Positions 14,356 to 25,600 are shown, counted from the stretch's first letter. The stretch: 28,337 nucleotides of DNA from CAYLJO01 sp964383905 (GCA_964383905.1 CAYLJO010000061.1:1-28337); one strand, 5' to 3'. The notes: a model not told the origin generated them from the letters alone. Translations and numbers: made by a program.

Positions 14356-15081
14356 TTGCCAAAGCTGGCTCGTAGTCGTATTTCGCCATTTGAGGTTGTA
14401 AACCCAACGATCGAAAGCCGGGTCCGAAACTTGGAAGCCGAAACCGAGAACTTAATCATGGTGCGGCCCGCGAGCGCGGGGATGGATGCCGCCGATCCTG
14501 ACCACGCGGGGTGGGACGGGGTGCGGCCGGTTCGTCTGGTGCGGTACTGGTCAGGTAAGGAGGCCCCCATCGGACGCCGGGCTGAAGCGCAGCTTGCCTG
14601 GTCTGACGAAGCATTGTACGTGCGCTTCAACTGTCGTCAGGCCGAGCCGCTCGTTGTGAACGCGGCCCCGCAGGTTGAGCGCGAGGCGATGGGGCTATGG
14701 GATCGCGACGTGTGCGAGCTTTTCCTAGCGCCGGATGCAAGCTCGCCCGAGCACTACTTCGAGTTTGAAGCCGCGCCCACCGGCGAGTGGCTGGATCTGG
14801 AAATTCGCTGGCTTCAAGGCGGGCGTGAAACGAACTGGCAGTTTCATTCGGGGATGACTACGGCGGCCCGCACCGCCGCGGACCATGTCAGGATTGCGAT
14901 GCGTGTGCCGTGGGAGGGAATCGGCCGCAGGCCACAAGCGGGCGAGCGCTGGCGGGTAAACCTATTCCGCTGCGTCGGCGCAGGCGAACGACGCGGCTAT
15001 CTGGCATGGCAGCCGACTTACACGGAGCAGCCCAATTTCCATGTCCCTCAAGCCTTCGGCTGGCTCTCTTTCGAAGAGTGA
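14356..15081 (+). CDS. Carbohydrate-binding family 9 (CBM9)-like protein
   Basis: 241 residues from TTG 14356, or 207 from ATG 14458. The body reads W...GRRAEAQLAWSDEALYVRF near 75-95, then LWDRDVCELFLAPD, YFEFEAAPTGEW, RIAMRVPWEGIG and RWRVNLFR. This is the beta-sandwich pattern of CBM9-like domains, with the W-D-x-D-x-x-E-x-F box seen in DOMON/CBM9 relatives. No signal peptide is evident, so the protein may be cytoplasmic or the start may be misplaced. TTG 14356 follows AAAGGA but with tight spacing; ATG 14458 lies closer to the conserved domain. Binding of sugars is the family inference; nothing nearby is a glycoside hydrolase. Confidence 0.8.
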   Translation: MPKLARSRISPFEVVNPTIESRVRNLEAETENLIMVRPASAGMDAADPDHAGWDGVRPVRLVRYWSGKEAPIGRRAEAQLAWSDEALYVRFNCRQAEPLVVNAAPQVEREAMGLWDRDVCELFLAPDASSPEHYFEFEAAPTGEWLDLEIRWLQGGRETNWQFHSGMTTAARTAADHVRIAMRVPWEGIGRRPQAGERWRVNLFRCVGAGERRGYLAWQPTYTEQPNFHVPQAFGWLSFEE

Positions 15082-15090
15082 AAGGGCGGT

Positions 15091-15120
15091 GATTCAAGAC
15101 CCCGGCTGTGCCATTGAATC
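15091..15120. terminator. Weak hairpin between convergent genes
   Basis: GATTCAA (15091-15097) and TTGAATC (15114-15120) form 7 pairs around a 16-base loop between the CBM9-like and PilZ genes, which converge. No T-run is present, so this is a low-grade terminator candidate. Confidence 0.3.
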
Positions 15121-15136
15121 GATTACCCACCCCACA

Positions 15137-15574
15137 TCACTTCTCCTCTGGTCGTAATCCGAGCGTTCGGAGATAAGCCACGTAGCGGCCGCGGTCGTTG
15201 TCGCTCATTTCGGTAATACGCGCGCCGATGAGATAGCCTTCCTCTTCTTCCTCAAGCCGCTCGTAGCGCACCGGAACCACCTGCACCTCCGTAGGGCCGG
15301 CAGGCAGGGCAAGCGTGAGTCGCAATACGCGGTCTTCACCGGTCAGGTAATGCCCGCCGATCCGAATACTAGGAACGATGAGGGCGATGCCCGATGCGCT
15401 GATGTCGCACGTATGGCCCTGGAGCGAAGGCACGCGCCGCGTGGCGCTATTGCCCGTCTTTGCGGCCAGCAGGGAAACATTGACCAGTAAACGTGTCTTG
15501 TACCGCCTGGCGCGGCGGCGGTCACCCACAAATCTCCGTAAGCGCGCCGCGATAGAGCGCATCAATTCCGGCAT
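15137..15574 (-). CDS. PilZ-domain cyclic-di-GMP-binding protein
   Basis: 145 residues from ATG 15574, which has GAGGT about 10 bases upstream; a TTG at 15658 would add 28 residues. The PilZ signature is present: the arginine-rich RRRARRYKTR (19-28) supplies the RxxxR ligand-binding motif, and CDISASGIAL (56-65) is the DxSxxG motif. The following strands (RLTLALPAG, VVPVRYERL, GYLIGARITEM) complete the barrel. It should bind cyclic-di-GMP and pass the signal to an unknown partner. The GGDEF/HD-GYP protein 4 kb away could set its ligand level, though the two are not in one operon. Confidence 0.88.
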   Translation of the reverse strand: MPELMRSIAARLRRFVGDRRRARRYKTRLLVNVSLLAAKTGNSATRRVPSLQGHTCDISASGIALIVPSIRIGGHYLTGEDRVLRLTLALPAGPTEVQVVPVRYERLEEEEEGYLIGARITEMSDNDRGRYVAYLRTLGLRPEEK

Positions 15575-15828
15575 TTCGCTATCTACCTCGCAGGCCGCTT
15601 CCACGCGCAAAGCGCCGTCGGGATCAGGGAGGGGTGCGAAAACTTCAAGGAATCGCAAGGACGTCCAATGGGGCGCGTCTGCAAACGGGCACGCGTGTCC
15701 TGGCCCGTCTGACCATTGTAGTGGGCAAAAACGTCCGGGCGCAATATTTAATTGCGCCGGAGGGAGGGTTCAGGGTTGGCGATGCCGGGTATTATAGAAA
15801 GAAACCGGCCGGTAGGGTGGCCACCCTA

Positions 15829-16629
15829 CTACTTCTTGTCGGATGAAGAAGACAACGGCTTGCCACCGTTGTCCGCGCTCCTTACCGCCTTATTATCCAT
15901 GTAGAAGGAGAGGCGGCCCGTGCGGCCGTAACGTACTGGCTCAGCCCCGGCGGTAAAGCTTTTCGAGTCCTGCGCGAGCGCGAGGTGAAAATGGTAGCCC
16001 GTGGACTCAGATGATTCGATATCCTTCGGCAGAAGTCCGGTCTTGACGAGCGTGGGCAGGTCGGCGAATAGACCGTTGTGCTGAGAGTTGTATAAAAGCT
16101 CGGCCAGACTAATGCGCTTCAGCATGTCATTGACTTCGTTGTGATGCGTGTCGATGCGCGCGTTGAAAAAGAAGTCCTTGCCGCTCTTCCTGACGATCTC
16201 CTGATTCGCTTTGTCGCCGACGATCCACTCGCCGCCAACGCGTTGGAGTGTGACGGGTTCAGCCTGCTCTCCAGCATCCGCACCGGGAACCTTGACAAAG
16301 ACCGTGGCCGTGTCGCCGCTCGTCTGCTCGCCGTTGAACTCGATGTTTTCCGGCACCGCCCCGGCCATCTTCTCAAAATCAGGGCGCAGCTCTTCGAATT
16401 CTTCTGCGCTCAAGCCATCAACGGCCGGTTTGTAGATTGACATCGCGAAGGCCTCGCGAAAGCGTTTCTCGCGCAGGGCTTTGTAGAATTCGCGCACTGT
16501 TTCCGTCGGCGTGCGGGGAGCGGTTTGCGCAGAGGAGGCGGCGACGTTCGCTCTCCACCCAACCAACATCAGTGAAATGACCAGTACGGCAAGAGCGCGC
16601 GAGCGGTAAACTGTTGAGGCTTTGAGCAT
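15829..16629 (-). CDS. Secreted protein: NTF2-like (DUF4878-type) domain plus pilin-like C-terminal region
   Basis: 266 residues from ATG 16629 (AAGGA about 11 bases upstream). An upstream in-frame ATG at 16698 adds 23 residues ahead of the signal peptide and is less likely. The signal peptide is RSRALAVLVISLMLVGW with cleavage near ASSAQ. Residues ~40-150 (ETVREFYKALREKRFREAF ... GGEWIVGDK) resemble DUF4878/NTF2-like domains of lipoproteins. Residues ~165-255 (EVNDMLKRISLAELLYNSQ, then LPTLVKTGLLPK, GYHF, GRTGRLSFYMD) resemble the globular half of type IV pseudopilins, but with no prepilin helix. Function unknown. It stands alone between the PilZ and OPT genes. Confidence 0.72.
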   Translation of the reverse strand: MLKASTVYRSRALAVLVISLMLVGWRANVAASSAQTAPRTPTETVREFYKALREKRFREAFAMSIYKPAVDGLSAEEFEELRPDFEKMAGAVPENIEFNGEQTSGDTATVFVKVPGADAGEQAEPVTLQRVGGEWIVGDKANQEIVRKSGKDFFFNARIDTHHNEVNDMLKRISLAELLYNSQHNGLFADLPTLVKTGLLPKDIESSESTGYHFHLALAQDSKSFTAGAEPVRYGRTGRLSFYMDNKAVRSADNGGKPLSSSSDKK

Positions 16630-16865
16630 TAAGCGACTTATCCTTAGGAAGAATTGGCGCGGCGGGCCGAGGGGGTTCACAAGACAGACGCACCGCATAC
16701 TTATAGAGGCTTGAAAAGAGGAAAACGTTGCCGCCTGTTAAACACGCGGGGCGGGTAAAGGGTGAATGGCGACGGTGCCAGCCAATAAATGGTTCTGCAT
16801 TCGCCGTCCATCCCTTCTTCTTCGGCGCCACCGCAGGGTTCGGAGATGATGCGCGCGAGCTTTCG

Positions 16866-19436
<2,571 letters not shown>

Positions 19437-19533
19437 CGAAAATGTCCTCCGAAAGAATTTTCAGAACGGGAAGAGCGCGGGGTTTCGGGCTAATCCTACT
19501 TTACACGCGCCCCGCACGGCAGAGCAACTCAGG

Positions 19534-19602
19534 AAGGCAAAAGGGAAAATGCTGATCACAAAAAAATTTATTAAAAAATGGTTTCCGCCTGACTTTTGCC
19601 TT
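19534..19602. repeat. Purine-rich inverted-repeat element (copy 2)
   Basis: AAGGCAAAAG (19534-19543) and CTTTTGCCTT (19593-19602) form a 10-bp perfect inverted repeat around an A/T-rich spacer. It shares the word GAAGGCAAAAGG with the element at 8777-8888. It lies in the 283-base space between the divergent OPT and M14 genes, where promoters for both should sit, so it might influence either. Confidence 0.5.
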
Positions 19603-19719
19603 TTTCCTTTCACCTTGATTTCCGCCTTTCTTCCCGCTTCCATTTCCATTACACTATGCGCCCTATAGTCTTTCCGGCTTCGCTTTTACTTTCAGCAAAC
19701 TTTTGGAGCTTCAACACGA

Positions 19720-22179
19720 ATGCGTGTACGCACACTCGCGCTCACACTCCTCAATATCTTGGTTCTTACTTCTTCCCTCGCTCCGGCGCAAACGGGTCTA
19801 CAGCCCGGTGCGGCAAGACAGGGCCCGGCGCGGGTGGCCGGCGGGCATGTGCCTGCGCCGGAAGAGGTGCTCGGCTTTCGCCCCGGCGATGACCGGAAAC
19901 TGGCAACCTGGGCCGGCGTCGTCGAGTATTTCCGCAGACTCGCCTCGGCGAGTAATCGTGTGAAGTTTGAGGAGCTGGGCCGGACGACAATGAACGCGCC
20001 CTACGTGATGGCGACGATCAGCGCGCCAGAGAACCTGGCGCGTCTGGACGAGTACAAAGAGATTCAGCGCCGGCTCGCCGACCCGCGGACGCTCGGGGCG
20101 GACTCCGACCGTCAGTCGGCGCAACTCATCGCCCGCGGCAAGACCATCGTGCTTATCACGTGCGGCATTCATTCGACGGAAGTCGGCTCATACCTGTCGA
20201 GCATGCTGATCGCGCACCGCCTGGCGTCGTCGGACGAACCGCTGGTGCGTGAGATTCTACAGAACTGTATTGTACTGCTCGTGCCCGCGCTCAATCCGGA
20301 TGGCGTTGACATCGTGAAGAACTGGTATGACAAGACGCTCGGCACACCTTATGAGGGGACCGATCCGCCCGTGCTCTATCATAAGTACGTCGGCCACGAC
20401 GACAACCGCGACTGGTACGCTTTCACCCAGGTCGAAACGCAGATCGCGGTCGGTAAGATCCACAACGTCTGGCACCCGCAGATCGTCCACGACATACACC
20501 AGCAGGGGGCTTACGGCTCGCGCCTATTTCTGCCGCCGTACATGCGGCCCGTCGAGCCGAATGTGCCGAAGCAGGTTGTCGAAGGCTATACGGAACTTGG
20601 CCGCGCGATGATGAGCGAGATGCGCGCCGCCGGGTTCAAAGGCATCACGACCGACTCCACCTACGACGCATGGACGCCTTCGCGCGCCTACTCACACTAT
20701 CACGGCGGCGTGCGCATCCTCTCCGAAACGGCATCCGCCCGCCTCGCCACACCCATCACCGTCCGTTTCTCAGACCTGCGTCCGGGCGAAGGGTACGACC
20801 CGCGCAAACCGGCGCCCAACTTTCCAGACGTGTGGGAGGGCGGAGAATGGCACCTGCGCGACATCACGAGCTATATGACGACTGCCGCCTTCGCCCTCCT
20901 ACACCATGCCGCGCAGAATCGTGAACACTGGCTCCAGAGGTTTTATGAGATCGGAAAGGAAGCAGTGCGCCCCCGAAAGCCGGGCGAGTTGTTTGCGTTT
21001 GTGATCCCCCCTTCTAAGCATAGTAACGATATCCTTCGTATCTTTAGGTTAGGTGGAATGGAGGTGGATTTAACCTCTGCATTTAGTGTGAACGGGGTGA
21101 AATATCCTCGCTTAACGGCAGTAGTGCGAATGGCACAGCCATACAACAGCTTCGCCAGGGTGCTCATGGAAGCCCAGCGTTACCCCGACCTGCGAGACTC
21201 AGCCGGCAACCCTATCGCCCCTTACGATGTTACAGCGCACACCTTACCACTGTTGATGGGAGTAGGGTTCCGGTCTATGCATGCGGCCTTTACATACAAG
21301 AATTTTGGCGGCGGCGTCGGGGGCTGTGAGGGCTGGGGGGGCCGTCCCGAACGCATCGCTATTTATAGATCGCACGTTCCTTCAATGGACGAAGGTTGGA
21401 CGCGGTGGGTGATCGATCAGCAGTGGACGGCGAAGACACTGGATAAAGGCAGACCCGTTTATACTTCGTTATTTGATGCCGAAGCGCGCGCAGGGGATTT
21501 ACGTGAAAAGTATGACGCGATCATTATCCCGGACCAACCGGCACGCATAATTCTGAACGGTTACAAGCCCGGCACAATGCCCCCGGAACTAACCGGCGGA
21601 CTCGGCGCGGAGGGTGTGCGGAGTTTGCGGGAGTTCGTTGAGCAGGGCGGCACGCTGATTTGCTTGAACAGGGCGGCGGATCTCCCCATCGAACAATTCA
21701 AGCTGCCGGTGCGCGACATCACCAAAGGACTCAAACAGACGGAGTTCTACGCGCCCGGCTCAATCCTGCGTACCGAGCTTGACACGTCGCACCCGATCGC
21801 CGGCGGCATGCCGGAGCAGTCCATCGCGTGGGTAGAGAATTCGCCCGTCTTTGAGATTAGTGATGCAAAAGAAGCGGCGCGTGTTCGCATCATCGCGCGT
21901 TATCCTACGCGGGCCGATCCGCTGCTCTCCGGCTGGCTGCTCGGGGGCCAGCGCATTCGCGGCAAAGCGGCGCTCGTGGAAGTTACGATGGGGCGCGGGC
22001 ACGTCTACCTTTTCGGCTTCCGCCCGCAATATCGCGGGCAATCACTGGCGACCTACCCTCTTTTCTTTAACGCCATCCTTCAGGCAAATAATTTGAGGGC
22101 CTCGCAACTGCCCGGGAAAATAGGCGGCGAAAAAGTGATTGTGCGTGATGCCAATGCCTCTCACCTAGTGGCAAGATAA
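19720..22179 (+). CDS. Secreted M14-family zinc metallocarboxypeptidase
   Basis: 819 residues with a signal peptide (1-24, cleavage after LAPAQ). The catalytic domain has the Zn ligands H151 and E154 in GIHSTEVG, then NPDG (192-195) and DDNRDWYAF (227-235). A third His is in HDIHQQG (H260), and the likely catalytic Glu is E336 in RILSETAS. Residues ~620-800 (AIIIPDQPARIIL, then FVEQGGTLICLN) look like a class I glutamine-amidotransferase-like fold, often attached to this M14 group. It should act in the periplasm or outside the cell, trimming C-terminal residues from peptides. Codon use turns more A/T-rich around 20990-21500 without breaking the frame. Confidence 0.92.
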   Translation: MRVRTLALTLLNILVLTSSLAPAQTGLQPGAARQGPARVAGGHVPAPEEVLGFRPGDDRKLATWAGVVEYFRRLASASNRVKFEELGRTTMNAPYVMATISAPENLARLDEYKEIQRRLADPRTLGADSDRQSAQLIARGKTIVLITCGIHSTEVGSYLSSMLIAHRLASSDEPLVREILQNCIVLLVPALNPDGVDIVKNWYDKTLGTPYEGTDPPVLYHKYVGHDDNRDWYAFTQVETQIAVGKIHNVWHPQIVHDIHQQGAYGSRLFLPPYMRPVEPNVPKQVVEGYTELGRAMMSEMRAAGFKGITTDSTYDAWTPSRAYSHYHGGVRILSETASARLATPITVRFSDLRPGEGYDPRKPAPNFPDVWEGGEWHLRDITSYMTTAAFALLHHAAQNREHWLQRFYEIGKEAVRPRKPGELFAFVIPPSKHSNDILRIFRLGGMEVDLTSAFSVNGVKYPRLTAVVRMAQPYNSFARVLMEAQRYPDLRDSAGNPIAPYDVTAHTLPLLMGVGFRSMHAAFTYKNFGGGVGGCEGWGGRPERIAIYRSHVPSMDEGWTRWVIDQQWTAKTLDKGRPVYTSLFDAEARAGDLREKYDAIIIPDQPARIILNGYKPGTMPPELTGGLGAEGVRSLREFVEQGGTLICLNRAADLPIEQFKLPVRDITKGLKQTEFYAPGSILRTELDTSHPIAGGMPEQSIAWVENSPVFEISDAKEAARVRIIARYPTRADPLLSGWLLGGQRIRGKAALVEVTMGRGHVYLFGFRPQYRGQSLATYPLFFNAILQANNLRASQLPGKIGGEKVIVRDANASHLVAR

Positions 22180-22203
22180 TTGATCTCTCCGCGAACTCCA
22201 GAG

Positions 22204-22250
22204 CCTTTGCGAGATAAATAAGCCCCGCCAAGGCGCAGGGCTCGCAAAGG
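22204..22250 (+). terminator. Hairpin after the M14 gene
   Basis: CCTTTGCG (22204-22211) pairs with CGCAAAGG (22243-22250), enclosing a second stem AGCCC/GGGCT (22221-22225 with 22238-22242). It begins 25 bases after the M14 stop and is followed by GATTTTG. It is probably an intrinsic terminator with a short T-run or a 3' protective structure. Confidence 0.5.
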
Positions 22251-22331
22251 GATTTTGAAACCGGCTTTCAATTCCCCCACTTCGGGCGAAGAAACATTCC
22301 ATGCTGCGCCATCGTATAGTATTGTAGGCAA

Positions 22332-22375
22332 CACGCCGGAGGCGGGACAAAGAAGTAAACGGTCCCGCCGGGCGT
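22332..22375 (+). promoter_or_regulatory. Leader hairpin just before the one-TM protein
   Basis: GGCGGGAC (22341-22348) pairs with GTCCCGCC (22362-22369); ACGCC (22332-22336) can pair with GGCGT (22371-22375) outside it. TTTAAA follows at once and the ATG lies 12 bases further. It may be a second terminator for the M14 gene or a leader that hides the ribosome site of the next gene. Confidence 0.4.
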
Positions 22376-22387
22376 TTAAAGCCGCCA

Positions 22388-23080
22388 ATGGTTACGCTTC
22401 TCATCACCTCTTTTCTTCTATTAACCGCCATCGCCTTCGCCATCTATTTTTGGCAGCGCACGCCGTCCGGCGCGGGCGCGGAACGGGTTCTACCGCCACC
22501 GCGCCCCGCCCCGTTGTTCGGCAATAACGGTTTGAGCGAACTCCCCGCGGCCGAGCACGAAACAGGCGCTAAAGCTGCGGACTACCGAGCAGCTCTTCTG
22601 ACGCGCGCCGCTTCCGGAGACAAGGAGACCCTGCGAGACGCGCACGCGAGCGGCGACACGGCTCTGTACGACGCGGTTCTGGACGCGCTGGTTGAGCGCG
22701 CATTGGGCTCTGACAAGGCCGTGTTCGCGCTCGTGTCCTATATCACGCGGAGCGACAAGTTACGGGTTAACAGGAAGTTAGCCGAAGCTTTTAGAGAGAC
22801 GTGGGAAGCAGCCCCCGATAAAAGCTCGACCGCCAAGATGCTGCACATCGCGGCGCTCATGGACGATGCCGCGGTCTATCAGAACGCGGTTGAAACGGCC
22901 CTCCAATTCTGGCGCGGCGGGCGCTTACAACGCGTCCCGGCGGATGAGCTGCGTGCGCTGGTGGAGGGCGAGTTCTGGCTGCTGTCGCCGGGAGTGAGAA
23001 AATCGGGCGCGGGCTTTCTGTTGAAACGCAGGATCGCAAGCTGTCGCCGTGAATTGATGGCGGCGACGCGAGCCATATAA
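22388..23080 (+). CDS. One-TM membrane-anchored protein of unknown function
   Basis: 230 residues; I do not recognise the family. An N-terminal helix (VTLLITSFLLLTAIAFAIYF, 2-21) is an uncleaved anchor. A Pro-rich linker (PPPRPAP) follows, then ~170 mainly alpha-helical residues rich in Ala, Leu and charged side chains (AADYRAALLTRAASGDKETL, then VLDALVERALGSDKAVFAL). The helical pairs suggest a TPR or HEAT-like solenoid, but no consensus repeat is visible. No good ribosome site precedes ATG 22388, and a stable hairpin ends 12 bases before it. The SPFH gene follows after 52 bases on the same strand, so the two may be co-transcribed and the protein may act at the same membrane domain. Confidence 0.75.
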   Translation: MVTLLITSFLLLTAIAFAIYFWQRTPSGAGAERVLPPPRPAPLFGNNGLSELPAAEHETGAKAADYRAALLTRAASGDKETLRDAHASGDTALYDAVLDALVERALGSDKAVFALVSYITRSDKLRVNRKLAEAFRETWEAAPDKSSTAKMLHIAALMDDAAVYQNAVETALQFWRGGRLQRVPADELRALVEGEFWLLSPGVRKSGAGFLLKRRIASCRRELMAATRAI

Positions 23081-23132
23081 CGTATTTTACTCACCCTTTG
23101 AAATGTTCTCTGGAAAGTCGAGGACCCTACCT

Positions 23133-25325
23133 ATGAACAACACTGACATGACGTCTTTCGTCCCCTACCTGTTCGGCGCAGTCATACTGCTCGTCGTGCT
23201 GCTCGTAATTTTGAGCCGCATACTCGTGAACGTCGGCGCGCGTGAGATTGCGATTAAAGAGCGGCGTTATTTCGGCGCGAAGATGCCGCCGGGAAGAGTC
23301 GTCGCCACCGAAGGTGAAGTCGGGATTCAGGCCGACGTGCTCAAACCCGGGCTGCATCTGATCAAGTACCCGTTTGAGCGGGTGGTGCGCAAAGTCCCGC
23401 TGATCGAGATCGGCGCGGACGAACTCGGCATTGTCGAGGCCATCGACGGCGAGCCGATGCCGCCCGGACGCGTCTTTGCCCCCGACCGCGCGCAGAACGC
23501 CCATAACAATTTTCAGGACCCGATTGCCTTCATCAAGCAGGGCGGCGTGAAAGGCATTCAGCTCCGCACACTCCCGCCCGGCCTGTGGCCGATTCACCCG
23601 TACCTCTTCCGCGTCTCGGTGAGCAAGACGACTGTCATCCCGCAGGGCAAGGTCGGCGTGATCACAGCGGCCGACGGCGCGCCGCTCGACCCGGGCCGCC
23701 TGCTCGGTAAAGCCATCGAAGGCCACCGCAACTTTCAGGACGCCGAGCTGTTCATTGCGTCCGGCGGCCAGAAGGGGCCGCAGGTAGATATCCTAACGCC
23801 CGGCACGTACCGCATCCTGACTCAGTCCATGCCCATCGAAGACGGCACGAGCACAAAGCCGGGGCTATTCTACATCAAGCTCTACGACGCGACTGTGATC
23901 AACGAGAATGAGATCGGGCTGGTCGAAGCTTTAGACGGCGCGCCGCTCAACCCGCGCGATTACGTCGCCGCGCCGGTCGAGGGCCACGATAATTTTCAGG
24001 ACGGCCATGAGTTCATCGGGCGCGGCGGCCAGCGCGGCCCGCAGAAGGACATCCTGCTGCCCGGCACTTACTACATCAACCCGCAACTCTTCAAAGTGAT
24101 CCCGGAGACCGCCAAGGAAGTGAAACCGGGCGAAGTCGCCGTGATCGTTTCTAACGTCGGCAAAGACCCGTCCGACGAGGTGCGCCGCGTGATGGCGGCT
24201 AAAGTGCGCGAGCGGATGGAGCGTGAAGAGCAGGAGCAGGCGGAGCAATCGGCGGCGCGGCTGGATAAGATAGATAACAGCAGAACCGCCGAAGAGATTA
24301 AAGCCGAGTTGATGACGGGGGACCCGGCGGACAGAAGGCTGGACGAAGGCGCGCACGAAGCCTACGTTGTGCCCGAAGGCTACCGCGGCATCCAGGAATC
24401 GGTCGTCGGGCCGGGCCGCTACTACGTCAACACCCTCGCCATCACGCCGATCGTCATCCCGACCACGAACCAGACGGTGGAATGGACGGCGGGCGAGGTC
24501 GTCAACACCTTCAACCCGTTCGAGGTGATCTCAAAAGACGGCTTCACGATGCAGTTGGAAGTCCGCGTCGTCTTTCGCATCAAGCCGGAAGACGCGCCCT
24601 TCATGGTCGCTAAGATCGGCGGCATCGACCGCTTGATCCAGAACGTGATGCACCCGCTGATCGACTCGATCTTCCGCAACCAGGCGTCGGAGTCCTCCGC
24701 GATGGCCTACCTGCAGAACCGCCACGAGGAGCAGGAGCGGGCCGAAGCGCGTGTCCGCGCACACCTCTTGAAGTATCACGTGGACGTGGTCAACGTCCTG
24801 ATCTGCCACATACACCTGCCGGAAGAGCTGATGAAGACGCAGACGGAAAAGATTCTCGCCGAGCAGCGGCAGAACATGTTTGACGCGCAGCGCGAGGCCG
24901 AAGAGAAGCGCATCCAACTAGAGAAGACCAAAGCGCACGCCGACAACCAGAAAGATCTGATGGCGGCTACGGTCGGCGTGGAGATTGCGGGTAAACGCGC
25001 CGAGCAGCGCAAAGCCGAGGCGGAAGGCGAAGCGCACTACATCCTCGCCACGGGCAAGGCCGAAGCGGAAAAAGTTCGCTTGATGGGCGAAGCCCAGGGC
25101 GTGGCCTATCACGAACAGGTCAACGCGCTCGGCGCGCAGGGCGTCGCGCTCGTCGAAACCCTCAAGGTGATCGGCGAAAAAGGCGTCCGCATCACGCCCG
25201 ACGTGATGGCTTCGGGCGGCACAGGCGACGGCGCGGGCGGCATCGGCACGCTGCTCCTGCTCAACCTGTTCCGCGACCGCCTGAATCTTCCGGCGGACAA
25301 TGGATCAAAAGCGACGGTGAAGTAG
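23133..25325 (+). CDS. Large SPFH/flotillin-like membrane protein with N-terminal repeats
   Basis: 730 residues from ATG 23133, which has GAGGA 8 bases upstream; ATG 23103 would add ten residues. One transmembrane helix (~10-32) is followed by three ~65-residue repeats (95-161, 171-235, 258-322) sharing (I/V)G(I/V/L)(V/I)xAxDGxP, NFQD and GGxKGxQ, with partial copies before and after. Next come a charged linker (~345-405), an SPFH domain (~410-570: VEWTAGEVVNTFNPFEVIS, VRVVFRIKPEDAPFMV) and a long Glu/Ala/Lys-rich coiled coil (~565-655), and a Gly-rich end. SPFH proteins form rings or cages that organise membranes. The repeats are not usual in flotillins. Terminated by a strong hairpin. Confidence 0.9.
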   Translation: MNNTDMTSFVPYLFGAVILLVVLLVILSRILVNVGAREIAIKERRYFGAKMPPGRVVATEGEVGIQADVLKPGLHLIKYPFERVVRKVPLIEIGADELGIVEAIDGEPMPPGRVFAPDRAQNAHNNFQDPIAFIKQGGVKGIQLRTLPPGLWPIHPYLFRVSVSKTTVIPQGKVGVITAADGAPLDPGRLLGKAIEGHRNFQDAELFIASGGQKGPQVDILTPGTYRILTQSMPIEDGTSTKPGLFYIKLYDATVINENEIGLVEALDGAPLNPRDYVAAPVEGHDNFQDGHEFIGRGGQRGPQKDILLPGTYYINPQLFKVIPETAKEVKPGEVAVIVSNVGKDPSDEVRRVMAAKVRERMEREEQEQAEQSAARLDKIDNSRTAEEIKAELMTGDPADRRLDEGAHEAYVVPEGYRGIQESVVGPGRYYVNTLAITPIVIPTTNQTVEWTAGEVVNTFNPFEVISKDGFTMQLEVRVVFRIKPEDAPFMVAKIGGIDRLIQNVMHPLIDSIFRNQASESSAMAYLQNRHEEQERAEARVRAHLLKYHVDVVNVLICHIHLPEELMKTQTEKILAEQRQNMFDAQREAEEKRIQLEKTKAHADNQKDLMAATVGVEIAGKRAEQRKAEAEGEAHYILATGKAEAEKVRLMGEAQGVAYHEQVNALGAQGVALVETLKVIGEKGVRITPDVMASGGTGDGAGGIGTLLLLNLFRDRLNLPADNGSKATVK
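23415..24098 (+). repeat. Three in-frame coding repeats of the SPFH protein
   Basis: Units at 23415-23615, 23643-23837 and 23904-24098 encode LGIVEAIDGEPMPPGR..NNFQD, VGVITAADGAPLDPGR..RNFQD and IGLVEALDGAPLNPRD..DNFQD. Each continues with FI..GG.KG.Q and a (L/T)PG(L/T)(W/Y) turn. Protein identity is clear; DNA identity is only moderate, so the duplications are old and held by selection. Confidence 0.8.
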
Positions 25326-25344
25326 CGCCGCCGGCCCATGACCC

Positions 25345-25388
25345 GAAAGGAGAGCGGCTGCTTCGTCAGTGGCAGCCGCTCTCCTTTC
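25345..25388 (+). terminator. Intrinsic terminator after the SPFH gene, 17-bp stem
   Basis: Arms 25345-25361 and 25372-25388 are perfect complements (GAAAGGAGAGCGGCTGC) around a 10-base loop. It starts 20 bases after the stop codon; the descending arm ends in CTTTC. It should end the cluster transcript and separate it from the prohibitin-like pair. Confidence 0.8.
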
Positions 25389-25515
25389 AAATGAAGTGAC
25401 TATCCAGGCAAGCTCATCGTTGCTGAAGCGCCGGGAAGATGCTAATAACAATATTTCTTACGGTTTGCGGCGATACGGGTTGTCAACCTGTGGAGAGTTT
25501 CGCCGGGCATAAAGA

Positions 25516-25550
25516 GAACTTTTAGGCTATAAAAATCGTATATATAGCTA
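25516..25550 (+). promoter_or_regulatory. A/T-rich promoter candidate for the two-TM/prohibitin pair
   Basis: The space 25389-25600 has no gene. Its last part is unusually A/T-rich (TATAAA at 25528, TATATAG near 25541) 50-75 bases before ATG 25601, and lies beyond the terminator. A -10 element here is plausible; no good -35 match was found, so the call is weak. Confidence 0.28.
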
Positions 25551-25600
25551 TGAGAGGCAATCCCGCCCATCACCCGCGCGCACGAGAAATTTAAGCCAAC

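Noticed and set aside
23127..23726. 199-codon frame antisense to the SPFH repeats
   Set aside because: Composition is that of a shadow frame; the sense protein has clear repeats and domains.
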